Below, one piece after another: positions 1 to 6,840 of a stretch of DNA of 42,731 bases. The translations under genes and the position numbers were made by a program. The DNA comes from Allomuricauda sp. CP2A. GTDB lineage: Bacteria; Bacteroidota; Bacteroidia; Flavobacteriales; Flavobacteriaceae. The notes beneath the pieces are model-generated. The model saw nothing but the letters and a program-made list of their open reading frames with translations. It was not told where the DNA came from and did no database searches. Position 1 is the stretch's first letter; the number at the start of each line of letters is the position of its first letter. The stretch lies in the NCBI RefSeq assembly GCF_001683915.1, contig NZ_LXTT01000036.1:1-42731 (forward strand), written 5' to 3'.

Positions 1-3
1 ATT

Positions 4-309
4 ATGCGATTTAAAAATGTATGCTTTGTAATAGCTTGTTTGTTATTCGTGGCTGTAACAGTAAGCTGCGAAAACAAGAACCACAATTTTAAAGAAATCA
101 GCGAAGAGGAAATTGAATATGCTGACTTACCGGCGTCTGTACAGACTGCCTTTGAGAGCTCAGAATACAAGGACTGGGAAATAGAAGAAGTAGAAAAAGT
201 GGAAACCGACATGGGAACTTTATATGAATTAGAAGTGGAAAGTCCTGACGATAAACATCTGGAAATCTACTTCGACAAACAAGGAAAGATTATAGCCTCT
301 GAAAACTAG
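4..309 (+). CDS. PepSY-like small lipoprotein
   Basis: A 101-aa exported protein. The first 22 residues form a lipoprotein signal peptide (hydrophobic stretch, then a lipobox ending VTVSC with the cysteine at residue 22), so it is probably anchored in an outer or inner membrane facing the periplasm. The mature part is acidic. Its pattern (LPASVQTAFESSEYKDWEI, then EVES and IYFDKQGKI) is that of the PepSY_like / BLIP-fold family common in Bacteroidota (family knowledge). No enzymatic residues are expected and the role is unknown. It is the first gene in the window and could be chromosomal or ICE cargo. ATG at 4 is the only sensible start because it gives the complete signal peptide. Confidence 0.7.
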   Translation: MRFKNVCFVIACLLFVAVTVSCENKNHNFKEISEEEIEYADLPASVQTAFESSEYKDWEIEEVEKVETDMGTLYELEVESPDDKHLEIYFDKQGKIIASEN

Positions 310-718
310 CAGCATCAAGCGAGTGCAAGAAGAACCCGATAGAGAAAAGATCAAAAACCAGGAGGGATTCAAATAACACGTAGCGGCAAAGAGAAGTTGA
401 TTTTTTATCTATTCTTCTGGTTCTTACCATTCTTCTATTATACTTTTTTGTTCTGAAAGGGATTATACACAAACGTTTGATTTAATGAAAAATCTAAAAA
501 ATAGTGAACTTAACATAACGAATCATATTCTTGTAAGCGAAGATACCTCTGAAGGCTTGAATTAGGAAAACCCAAAAATTGATACAAAAAAAAGTGGATT
601 ATAAAATTTCTCGAATCCGAGAATGTTTCCTCTCATTAAATCATTGAAAAAGCTTATTCTAAGGATAGTGTGTCATTTACCTAAAAAGCCAGGATAACTT
701 TAATGTGCCAAAAATACA
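310..718. other. gene-free stretch, no convincing feature
   Basis: About 410 bp without a supported gene. The only structure I see is a perfect 6-bp hairpin with a 4-nt loop (TTCTCG-AATC-CGAGAA) at 608-623. A 26-codon open frame beginning at ATG 485 has no recognisable features and is not called. Confidence 0.5.
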
Positions 719-1303
719 ATGCCAAGACCAGAAATTTTTAACGATAAGGATTTAGTCATTGATATACTTTCCAGTTCCTTCAAAGAGAACAAATCCGTGA
801 ACCTGGTAGTTGGGGGTGATAATGAAAAAATCCCCGCACTAATGAGCTACAGCTACGAAATGGCCGAACTTACCGGTAAAATTTTTATTTCTGAAAATAG
901 AAAGGCTGTTGGGCTAATACTTTTTCCACGAAAGAAAAAATTCAGTTTCAAGTCCTTTTATGAAGACTTAAAGTTGGCCATAAATGTTATTGGTCTAAGA
1001 AGGGTGCCGACTATTCTTAAACGAGAATCCTTAATCAAAAAGCATCATCCAAATGAGCCATTTATGCACTTGTGGTATATCGGAGTAAATCCTGTTGACT
1101 CCGGAAAAGGTTATGGGGGTATGCTCCTTAAAGAAATAATTGAATTTGCCGATAAGAAAGGGCAGGATATCCATCTGGAAACTTCGACCAAAAGGAATAT
1201 AAACTTTTACGAAAATCACGGCTTCGAAAACTTTGCCAATATTGATACAGGTTTACCCTATCGACTGATGCTTTTCAGAAGAAGGGCTAAATCCACAATC
1301 TGA
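719..1303 (+). CDS. GNAT-family N-acetyltransferase
   Basis: A 194-aa protein with the GNAT acyl-CoA-binding core. Around residues 118-140 the stretch WYIGVNPVDSGKGYGGMLL contains the Q/RxxGxG/A-like pyrophosphate loop (SGKGYGG) after beta-4, followed by ETSTKRNINFYENHGF, the usual C-terminal motif B in which the tyrosine acts as general acid. The substrate cannot be deduced. The stop codon overlaps the start of the next gene by one base (TGATG), so the two are translationally coupled and probably act together. The N-terminal 100 residues diverge from typical GNATs, which is common in this fold. Confidence 0.85.
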   Translation: MPRPEIFNDKDLVIDILSSSFKENKSVNLVVGGDNEKIPALMSYSYEMAELTGKIFISENRKAVGLILFPRKKKFSFKSFYEDLKLAINVIGLRRVPTILKRESLIKKHHPNEPFMHLWYIGVNPVDSGKGYGGMLLKEIIEFADKKGQDIHLETSTKRNINFYENHGFENFANIDTGLPYRLMLFRRRAKSTI

Positions 1304-2250
1304 TGACGGTATTTGGCTCTGAAATGCATATCGTCACGTTCTTCATCATAGCGGTTCAATTAATACTGCTTACGAATTTTGTGATTATTTCATTAAAGAA
1401 ACGAGACAGTAAGTCGACCAACCGCTTCATCTGGTTCACAATCTCGTTGATATCGTATAATTTTTTTTCGGGAATTTTCCCAGACACGAATATTCCTATA
1501 CCGCTTAGCATTCAATATATCGTGGCTTACGGCGTAGGTCTCTACACAGCCTTGTACTATGTATATTATGTGTATTCTGAATTTGACATTGGTCATTTAA
1601 AATTCTTTACCCTACGCCATTTAATGATAATTCTCATTTCCGCATTTATTTTCTTTTTTGTCCTTCCGCTAATCATCTGGCAAGATATTGGTATCGCTAA
1701 ATATTCATTTATTTTCATTCCTGTTGCAGTCGCCATTGCATTTCTCGTTAAAATCAGCACACCGTTAATTGAGCTCTATAAGGAAAAAGGGGGTGCTACA
1801 AATAGGTTTTATAGGGATAGGATTGCCACTGGTTATCTTACTTTGTTATCCATAGTGCTTATGCCTATTATAGTTGCTCTCGGGGATTTTCAGGTAGTGG
1901 AACAATTGACTGTAAATGGTGGCTACTTTGTTCTTGCCGTGGCACTCATCCGTATTAACATATATCAAGATTTAAAAAAAGAACAATTCTTGCACAGGTT
2001 AGGATATACCGATGATGCTAGAGAAGCAAAAAATATTGCTATCTTAAAATATTTTTCAAAACTCGATTTATCCAAACGGGAAATTGAGGTAGCCAACCTC
2101 ATACTCGAAGGCAAATCGTATAAACAAATAGGAAGCTATCTGTTTATTGCTGAAGGTACAGTTTCTAAACACGCTTCAAACATCTTTAAGAAGGCGGAAG
2201 TACAAAACAGACGCGAATTTGAAAGACGGTTTAAAGGAAAAAGAAAATAG
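1303..2250 (+). CDS. membrane protein with C-terminal LuxR-type HTH
   Basis: A 315-aa protein. Residues 1-225 contain about seven hydrophobic helices (first VTFFIIAVQLILLTNFVII), and the C-terminal 65 residues form a LuxR/GerE DNA-binding domain (LSKREIEVANLILEGKSYKQ, then IAEGTVSKHASNIFKKAEV with the recognition helix). The 7-TM sensor fused to LuxR HTH is a known Bacteroidota architecture for membrane-tethered regulators. It overlaps the GNAT gene by one base. A DNA-binding regulator directly upstream of rteC could feed into excision control, but that is inference; the usual rteA/rteB two-component pair is absent here. CCGTA/TACGG hairpins follow the stop within 40-75 bp. Confidence 0.8.
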   Translation: MTVFGSEMHIVTFFIIAVQLILLTNFVIISLKKRDSKSTNRFIWFTISLISYNFFSGIFPDTNIPIPLSIQYIVAYGVGLYTALYYVYYVYSEFDIGHLKFFTLRHLMIILISAFIFFFVLPLIIWQDIGIAKYSFIFIPVAVAIAFLVKISTPLIELYKEKGGATNRFYRDRIATGYLTLLSIVLMPIIVALGDFQVVEQLTVNGGYFVLAVALIRINIYQDLKKEQFLHRLGYTDDAREAKNIAILKYFSKLDLSKREIEVANLILEGKSYKQIGSYLFIAEGTVSKHASNIFKKAEVQNRREFERRFKGKRK

Positions 2251-2285
2251 GATTTTTGTTCCGGCACTTTGCGAGTAAGTTAAAT

Positions 2286-2323
2286 CCGTAGTAGAATACG
2301 GATTAATCCGTAGTAGATTACGG
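2286..2323. promoter_or_regulatory. tandem CCGTA-N6-TACGG palindromes
   Basis: Two copies of an interrupted palindrome, CCGTAGTAGAATACGG (2286-2301) and CCGTAGTAGATTACGG (2308-2323), in direct orientation 22 bp apart. They share half-sites with the palindromes at 3386 and 3522 on the other side of rteC. The second is followed by a short T run (2325-2329), so a bidirectional reading is possible: RteC operator, or terminator of the preceding regulator gene. Confidence 0.55.
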
Positions 2324-2372
2324 CTTTTTGTCATTAGAACGCTCGTACTTTTCATTAATTTTAATGGATTTT

Positions 2373-2421
2373 GAATACGTTCAGTATTCAGTCGGGTCTT
2401 TTTGCATCAAGTTGCATCAAG
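2373..2421. promoter_or_regulatory. inverted and tandem repeats upstream of rteC
   Basis: A 6-bp inverted repeat GAATAC-GTTCA-GTATTC (2373-2389) is followed by a perfect tandem 10-mer TTGCATCAAG at 2402-2411 and 2412-2421. Both sit within 140 bp upstream of the rteC start. They could be operator or recombination-protein sites; no direct evidence of function. Confidence 0.35.
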
Positions 2422-2509
2422 CTACAGTTTGTTTGTTAAGGGACTTCAAAAACTATTACCAAACCACTAGAATCTTAAATTATGTTTTCAAACCTCAACT
2501 TGGTTGCTG

Positions 2510-3337
2510 ATGAAACTCGACGTACTATCGGAAAACTTAACAACACAACTAGATGAAATAGCTTCTGAGAATAATTCAATATTGGAAAGGGCATATCTTT
2601 CCGTCGAGGTGTGCCGTAATCTTTTAAGCAATCTTAAAAAACAGGTTCTACAAGAGGGCTTTGATACGATGGCAACGGAAATCCGATTCTTCAAACATAC
2701 GAAACAGGTACCGCTTATTGAGCTTATCTATTTTTCCGAGATTCATTCCTTTGAACTTCAATTCCCCAAGGCAGACAGGCATAGTCAGCTTAAGATCATC
2801 AAAAAGAAAGTGAACAAAATCAATCGATTTTTTCTGTATAATATCGATTTTGGCCGCTATATCGACGCTGGCCACACTCATTTTGATAAGGAATATTTTA
2901 CAAGGGACTATCTGGATAGTTATCATATCACCACTTCAAAATTTTACTTTCAAGACCCTGAATTTTGTACTCCCCGGGATATGCTATTAGGTAAGTATAG
3001 GGCTTATCAAAAACTGTTGAAGTATTTAGATGAAAGACGTTTTCAACTAAAGAAATCACTCAATGGGAAAAGACACCCCATAAAACGATTGCACTGGCCT
3101 TTTAGCAATACAGATTATGTGGAATTAATTTATGCGCTTCACGCTAAAGGTCTCGGTTCTAAAAACAGTCTGAGTATTGTTAAAATTTCAGATTATTTAA
3201 GCCAGATTTTCGATGTTGAGCCAAAAGACATCTACAAAACCTATCAGGACATCAAAAACAGAAAAAAAAGCCGAACCCTGTTTCTTGATGAGTTGACCAC
3301 TTCCCTTATTTCTGAAATGGATAAAAGCGAGAAATAA
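2510..3337 (+). CDS. rteC: RteC family ICE excision/transfer regulator
   Basis: A 275-aa protein recognised as RteC (tetracycline-element mobilisation regulatory protein). Visible landmarks are the N-terminal helical segment, EIRFFKHTKQVPLIELIYFSE in the middle, and a C-terminal winged-helix-like segment (WPFSNTDYVELIYALHAKG, then SIVKISDYLSQIFDVEPKDIYKTYQDIKNRKKSRTLFLDEL, spread over two helices). In CTnDOT, RteC binds inverted repeats upstream of the xis2c operon and activates excision. Here the next gene downstream is an excisionase-like HTH protein, and matching palindromes lie in between, so the same role is likely. I start at ATG 2510; an in-frame TTG two codons earlier is less likely. 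Confidence 0.85.
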   Translation: MKLDVLSENLTTQLDEIASENNSILERAYLSVEVCRNLLSNLKKQVLQEGFDTMATEIRFFKHTKQVPLIELIYFSEIHSFELQFPKADRHSQLKIIKKKVNKINRFFLYNIDFGRYIDAGHTHFDKEYFTRDYLDSYHITTSKFYFQDPEFCTPRDMLLGKYRAYQKLLKYLDERRFQLKKSLNGKRHPIKRLHWPFSNTDYVELIYALHAKGLGSKNSLSIVKISDYLSQIFDVEPKDIYKTYQDIKNRKKSRTLFLDELTTSLISEMDKSEK

Positions 3338-3385
3338 TAGCTTGTAACAACCATTTATACTTCTAATTAAAAATATTAAGAAAAG

Positions 3386-3409
3386 ACCGTAGTACGGTTG
3401 ACCTACGGT
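3386..3409. promoter_or_regulatory. RteC-operator-like palindrome with extra half-site
   Basis: A perfect 13-bp palindrome ACCGTAGTACGGT (3386-3398) is followed 2 bp later by another half-site ACCTACGGT (3401-3409). It lies 49 bp past the rteC stop, within the 322-bp region that separates rteC from the excisionase-like gene. Confidence 0.5.
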
Positions 3410-3521
3410 GTTTTGGTTTTCAGCGAATGTCCATAAAATTCAGCTCGATTTGAGTATAAATTTCGGCATAAACTATATCAAACAGCACCAAAGCATACCA
3501 AATTTCAAGATGTTAAATTTT

Positions 3522-3536
3522 GACCGTAGTACGGTC
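3522..3536. promoter_or_regulatory. RteC-operator-like palindrome upstream of xis-like gene
   Basis: A perfect 15-bp palindrome GACCGTAGTACGGTC (7-bp arms, 1-nt centre), 124 bp before the ATG of the excisionase-like gene. If the AT-rich CAAATTTG-containing stretch near 3566-3576 is the promoter core, this palindrome would be centred about 50 bp upstream of the transcript start, which suits an activator site. The promoter assignment is a guess; the palindrome itself is directly seen. Confidence 0.55.
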
Positions 3537-3598
3537 GTACTGGTGAAGAAAATCCAATAATCCATATCAAATTTGTAGAACGAAAGTCAAATCGGGTT

Positions 3599-3645
3599 AA
3601 GGACTATCATTAAAAATTATAAACCTCTGATAGTCCTTTTCTTTT
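3599..3645 (+). terminator. terminator-like hairpin (possible attenuator) before the xis-like gene
   Basis: Perfect 11-bp inverted repeat AAGGACTATCA (3599-3609) / TGATAGTCCTT (3628-3638) with an 18-nt loop and a T-rich tail to 3645. It ends only about 21 nt before the ATG at 3660, and no gene ends nearby that needs a terminator. It therefore probably lies in the 5' leader of the excision/replication unit, as an attenuator or a structure that affects translation. Confidence 0.55.
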
Positions 3646-3659
3646 AAAATCGTTCTATT

Positions 3660-3944
3660 ATGCCGACAAGTATCATCACCACAGACGACCTTCGGGAATT
3701 CAAAATGGAATTGCTCGATGACATCAAAAGTCTTTTAGCCAAACAGGCTTCTGGAAAAATCAAGAAGTATCTAAAATCTTCCGAAGTAATGGATTTGCTT
3801 CAAGTGAGTCCGGGAACACTTCAAAACCTTCGCATCAATGGCACCTTGCCATACACTAAGGTAGGCGGAATCATCTATTATGATGCCGAAGAAATTCAAA
3901 AGGTAATGGATGCCAACCGCGTGCACCACGGACTAAATTCCTGA
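3660..3944 (+). CDS. excisionase-like helix-turn-helix protein
   Basis: A 94-aa protein with a short N-terminal helix (residues 1-36) and a MerR/Xis-type winged HTH at 37-90 (KYLKSSEVMDLLQVSPGTLQ, then NLRINGTLPYTKVGGIIYYD, the wing). This is the HTH_17 excisionase family. In CTnDOT-like elements such small proteins (Xis2c/Xis2d) direct integrase towards excision. The position just after rteC and its putative operators supports this role. The next gene starts 4 bp after its stop, so it heads an operon with 3949-4701 and 4685-5347. No integrase is visible in the window, so its partner must be elsewhere. Confidence 0.75.
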   Translation: MPTSIITTDDLREFKMELLDDIKSLLAKQASGKIKKYLKSSEVMDLLQVSPGTLQNLRINGTLPYTKVGGIIYYDAEEIQKVMDANRVHHGLNS

Positions 3945-3948
3945 TGTT

Positions 3949-4701
3949 ATGAACTATATAAAGCTACTCAACGCGGCTTTTGAAACGTTCTATTTTGATG
4001 ACCGCCTAAACCCTACCCATATCAGTCTGTATATGGCGCTGTTCCAGGAATGGAACAGCTGTCGCTTTATGGACGAGTTCTATGTAAATCGAAGAGAATT
4101 GATGCGGGTGGCCAAGATTGGGTCAAAATCAACTTACCACAGGTGCATAACAGAGCTTCATTCTTGGGAATACCTATCCTACTTTCCTTCCAACAATCCA
4201 TACAAGGGCAGTAAAATCAAGATGTCCATTTTAGGGACAAGTGATGAACCAGCTACGGGACAGTACAATCCCATATTGGAACAGCTTGCGGAACAGTACT
4301 ATCCCAGAGGTGTACCGCTTGAGGGACACCACCATCCCAAAAATGGACAGGCGGTGTACCAACACCGTCCCATAGGTGGACAAGCATTGGTATCTAATAC
4401 AAACAATATCAAACAAGAAAACTTAATAAAACAGCCAAAGGACTGTCTGGCCGTCATTGATTTTTTTGAAGAAAAGAATTTTGGTAAAGCTGAAGCTGAA
4501 AAGTTTTACCAGCACTACGCTGAACGAGATTGGCAAACTGGCGATGGCGAACCGATTAGGGATTGGCGAGCCGTAGCCATCAATTGGATGGATAGAACCG
4601 AATTATTTGAGTCAGAAAACAAGCCAAAGAAAAAACAACCGTCCCAAATCAAGGACAACTTGCGAACCACTAAATCGAAAGACTATGGACAACCCCTCTA
4701 A
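3949..4701 (+). CDS. winged-helix replication-initiation-like ICE protein
   Basis: A 250-aa protein. Residues about 20-85 form a replication-initiator-style winged helix (LNPTHISLYMALFQEWN, then NRRELMRVAKIGSKSTYHRC and ITELHSWEYLSYF). A Pro/His/Gln-rich linker (about 100-150) leads to a DnaD-like C-terminal segment (VIDFFEEKNFGKAEAEKFYQ ... DWRAVAINWM). This layout resembles phage and plasmid replisome-organiser proteins that recruit a helicase loader. The next gene, an AAA+ ATPase that overlaps it by 17 bp, fits the loader role. Together they may allow the excised circle to replicate. The family is commonly annotated only as hypothetical or transcriptional regulator, so the function is inference. 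Confidence 0.6.
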   Translation: MNYIKLLNAAFETFYFDDRLNPTHISLYMALFQEWNSCRFMDEFYVNRRELMRVAKIGSKSTYHRCITELHSWEYLSYFPSNNPYKGSKIKMSILGTSDEPATGQYNPILEQLAEQYYPRGVPLEGHHHPKNGQAVYQHRPIGGQALVSNTNNIKQENLIKQPKDCLAVIDFFEEKNFGKAEAEKFYQHYAERDWQTGDGEPIRDWRAVAINWMDRTELFESENKPKKKQPSQIKDNLRTTKSKDYGQPL

Positions 4702-5347
4702 AATCATCGAAGGCGGCGTGGAATATTCGCTGGGCAAATTCGATGGAAAAAGCGTACTATACGACTTCCCAAAAATCTTGATTTATTTGAATGCCAAGGG
4801 CAAGCTGCTCTTCGGTAAAAAGTTCAGGATTTATGATGAGGACAAGGGCATTCTGTTGAAGCTTTGTTCATATTTTATCAAAGACAAGGACAACTGTGAG
4901 AAATTTGAAATAGACATTGAAAAGGGCATCTTGCTTTCTGGACCCGTAGGTTGCGGCAAGACGAGCTTGATGAAACTCTTGCGTCATATCGTTCCCTTAC
5001 AACGCCCTTATGAAATGATTCCCTGCCGTAATGTAACCTTCAGCTTTAACCATTTGGGCTTTAAAACGGTTGAGGAATATGGTAATACCAAATTCTATTG
5101 TTTTGATGATTTAGGTGTAGAACCCGCTGGCCGCTTTTACGGAAAAGGCCTAAATGTAATGGGCGAAGTATTACTCTCTCGATACGAACTATACCTTGAT
5201 ACCAAACGCAAAATAAAGACCCACGCCACCACCAACCTTAATGCCGAAGAACTCGAAGAACGCTATGGCAACCGTGTCCGTAGCCGGATGCGGGAACTAT
5301 TTAATTTGATTGCTTTTGATACAAAAGCTGTGGACAAAAGGAAGTAG
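4685..5347 (+). CDS. AAA+ ATPase, DnaC/IstB-like
   Basis: A 220-aa P-loop ATPase. Walker A is GPVGCGKTS at residues 86-94, and Walker B is FYCFDDLG with acidic residues D141-D142. Sensor-like residues occur around THATTNL and an arginine-rich GNRVRSRMREL box follows near the C-terminus. The fold and size match helicase-loader or IstB-type ATPases. I place the start at ATG 4685, which gives the usual 17-bp overlap with the upstream replication-like gene; the frame stays open back to 4607, but that would add 26 basic, low-complexity residues wholly inside the neighbour gene. Likely role: loading of a replicative helicase on the element. Confidence 0.75.
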   Translation: MDNPSKIIEGGVEYSLGKFDGKSVLYDFPKILIYLNAKGKLLFGKKFRIYDEDKGILLKLCSYFIKDKDNCEKFEIDIEKGILLSGPVGCGKTSLMKLLRHIVPLQRPYEMIPCRNVTFSFNHLGFKTVEEYGNTKFYCFDDLGVEPAGRFYGKGLNVMGEVLLSRYELYLDTKRKIKTHATTNLNAEELEERYGNRVRSRMRELFNLIAFDTKAVDKRK

Positions 5348-5449
5348 CTCAATTTCTGAAAGACTTATATAGCAGAATCACTTCTGAGATGAATTGTAAC
5401 ACAATATCCTTTAAGCTCTTTGTTAACTCTAAAAATAGTTCTTTCATAA

Positions 5450-6085
5450 TCAAGGTATTTTTAATAGTGATAAAATAGCGAGCGCAATGTGCTTAAGGTT
5501 TTCATATCCAGAAATATAATGACTCTCATCTTTATTGCTCAAAAAACCCAATTCCAATAGAACGGATGGCATAAAGTCCGTAGTTTCCCGAAGCACTTGA
5601 AAATTGGCAAACTTTACGCCTCTACTTTCAAAACCCAGCTTCTCATTCAAGTCAGCTTGTAATTGAAAGGCAAGCCAAGTCGATTCATCCAAAAACTTCG
5701 ACCTTTGACTGGACACATATACTTCAACACCTCTTGCATTTGGATTATCGGAATGATTGCAATGCAAAGACAAGTATAAATCTGCATTCAAAGCTATCGC
5801 CATTCTTGCCCGATCCCTTAATGAAATTAAGGTATCACTATAACGTGTTTGATAAATTTCCACAGTCTGGTCGTGGTTTTTCTCGGCCAGTTCTGAAATC
5901 AACCTTGAAATTTGCAAGGTTATTGTCTTTTCTTCTGTCTGATTTACCCCAATTGCACCCAAATCATTTCCGCCGTGACCAGGGTCAATTACGATAATTT
6001 TTTTTGCATCAAATTCCTGACCCAGAAGGATGCAACTTTTGAGAAGCAAAATCATAAAACTGACGTTTTTGAGCCACTTTTTCAT
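5450..6085 (-). CDS. N-acetylmuramoyl-L-alanine amidase (Amidase_3)
   Basis: A 211-aa secreted zinc amidase that cleaves the amide bond between MurNAc and the peptide stem. A signal peptide lies at residues 1-22 (MKKWLKNVSFMILLLKSC). Zinc ligands are seen in IDPGHGG, the glutamate of the TEEKT turn and SLHCNHSDNP, followed by GVEVYVSS and a C-terminal glutamate in LLELGFLSNKDE, the catalytic Glu of this family. I use ATG 6085; an in-frame GTG at 6115 would bury the signal peptide. The gene is on the opposite strand between the replication unit and the tra operon. The tra operon has no obvious lytic transglycosylase, so this enzyme may open the wall for the secretion channel (inference). Confidence 0.85.
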   Translation of the reverse strand: MKKWLKNVSFMILLLKSCILLGQEFDAKKIIVIDPGHGGNDLGAIGVNQTEEKTITLQISRLISELAEKNHDQTVEIYQTRYSDTLISLRDRARMAIALNADLYLSLHCNHSDNPNARGVEVYVSSQRSKFLDESTWLAFQLQADLNEKLGFESRGVKFANFQVLRETTDFMPSVLLELGFLSNKDESHYISGYENLKHIALAILSLLKIP

Positions 6086-6160
6086 TTTCAATTTTTCTCT
6101 TATTAACAGTTCCACTTCAAAATTTCATAGAATTTGATGCTAAATAATAGCAACTAAAAC

Positions 6161-6277
6161 CAAATACTATCAAATAATATTTTATTCACAAATATTTGAT
6201 TTTCAAATATTTATATTCAAATATATGTAAATTTCACATAACGAAAATGAACCAAAATTTTAATCCAATTCGTTATG
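6161..6277 (+). promoter_or_regulatory. tra operon control region with CAAATA repeats
   Basis: Five CAAATA-starting motifs occur in one orientation at 6161, 6171, 6189, 6204 and 6218; the third is the perfect palindrome CAAATATTTG. Further downstream CATAACG (6237-6243) pairs with CGTTATG (6271-6277), the latter containing the traE start codon, so the start could be sequestered in RNA. The region lies between the divergent amidase gene and traE and must hold both promoters. Confidence 0.5.
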
Positions 6278-6562
6278 AAAAAAACACATTATTTGGCAGG
6301 CGTTTTTTCGCTCTTATCAACTTCGCTTTTTGCTCAGATTGGTGGTATTGAAGATTCGGTCAACGATGTTTCAGATACCATCAGAACCATTTTTCCCATC
6401 ATTTTAGGTGTCATATTCCTCATCGGATTCCTGTTTAACGCCGGACACTTCTTTGGTGAAAATGCCGACCTTAAGAAAGGGATTACTCGGGTCTTGGTTT
6501 TTGTACTTATTGCTGGTGCAGTTGTCGGAATCTTCACTTATCTCATAGGCATCGTAGTATAG
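6275..6562 (+). CDS. traE: TraE-family (DUF4134) conjugative transfer protein
   Basis: A 95-aa small membrane protein with an N-terminal signal sequence cleaved after about residue 20 (LLSTSLFAQ) and two further hydrophobic helices (IFPIILGVIFLIGFLFNAG; VLVFVLIAGAVVGIFTYLI). This is the DUF4134 layout, the Bacteroidetes TraE, equivalent in position and size to VirB2-like pilin subunits (family knowledge). It is the first gene of the transfer operon. Its TAG shares its last base with the GTG start of traF. It probably forms or lines the conjugative pilus or channel. Confidence 0.88.
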   Translation: MKKTHYLAGVFSLLSTSLFAQIGGIEDSVNDVSDTIRTIFPIILGVIFLIGFLFNAGHFFGENADLKKGITRVLVFVLIAGAVVGIFTYLIGIVV

Positions 6563-6840
6563 TGAAGAAGTTCGAGGTCTATAGAAATATGCGGAAACGG
6601 GCAGTCATCTTCGGCCTGCCCATTTCCCTGTTTGCCTTGATGATGGTTTCCATATTGGCATCATTACTCATCATCATCTTTTCTTTCAGCTTTGGCATCA
6701 TCATCGGTTTAATGCTGTTCAATGGTGGACTCTACATCGCTCTGACTCGAATAGCCAATAACCCGCAACTCTTTCAGACAGGAAATCCCTTCCCAAGAAT
6801 CATCAGTAACAAGCGTAATTCTGGATTCGACTATGAATAA
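6562..6840 (+). CDS. traF: TraF-family (DUF4133) conjugative transfer protein
   Basis: A 92-aa protein with two adjacent transmembrane helices (residues about 12-60) and a short polar tail ending NSGFDYE, matching DUF4133/TraF, a VirB3-like inner-membrane component. The start codon is GTG at 6562 and shares one base with the traE stop; the stop lies 8 bp inside traG. The tight overlaps indicate one transcript and coupled translation. Confidence 0.85.
   Translation: MKKFEVYRNMRKRAVIFGLPISLFALMMVSILASLLIIIFSFSFGIIIGLMLFNGGLYIALTRIANNPQLFQTGNPFPRIISNKRNSGFDYE

Noticed and set aside
290..472. 60-aa minus-strand frame
   Set aside because: Basic, random-looking composition and overlap with the PepSY-like gene.
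2328..2510. 60-aa plus-strand frame before rteC
   Set aside because: Lies over palindromes and tandem repeats; no start context or similarity.
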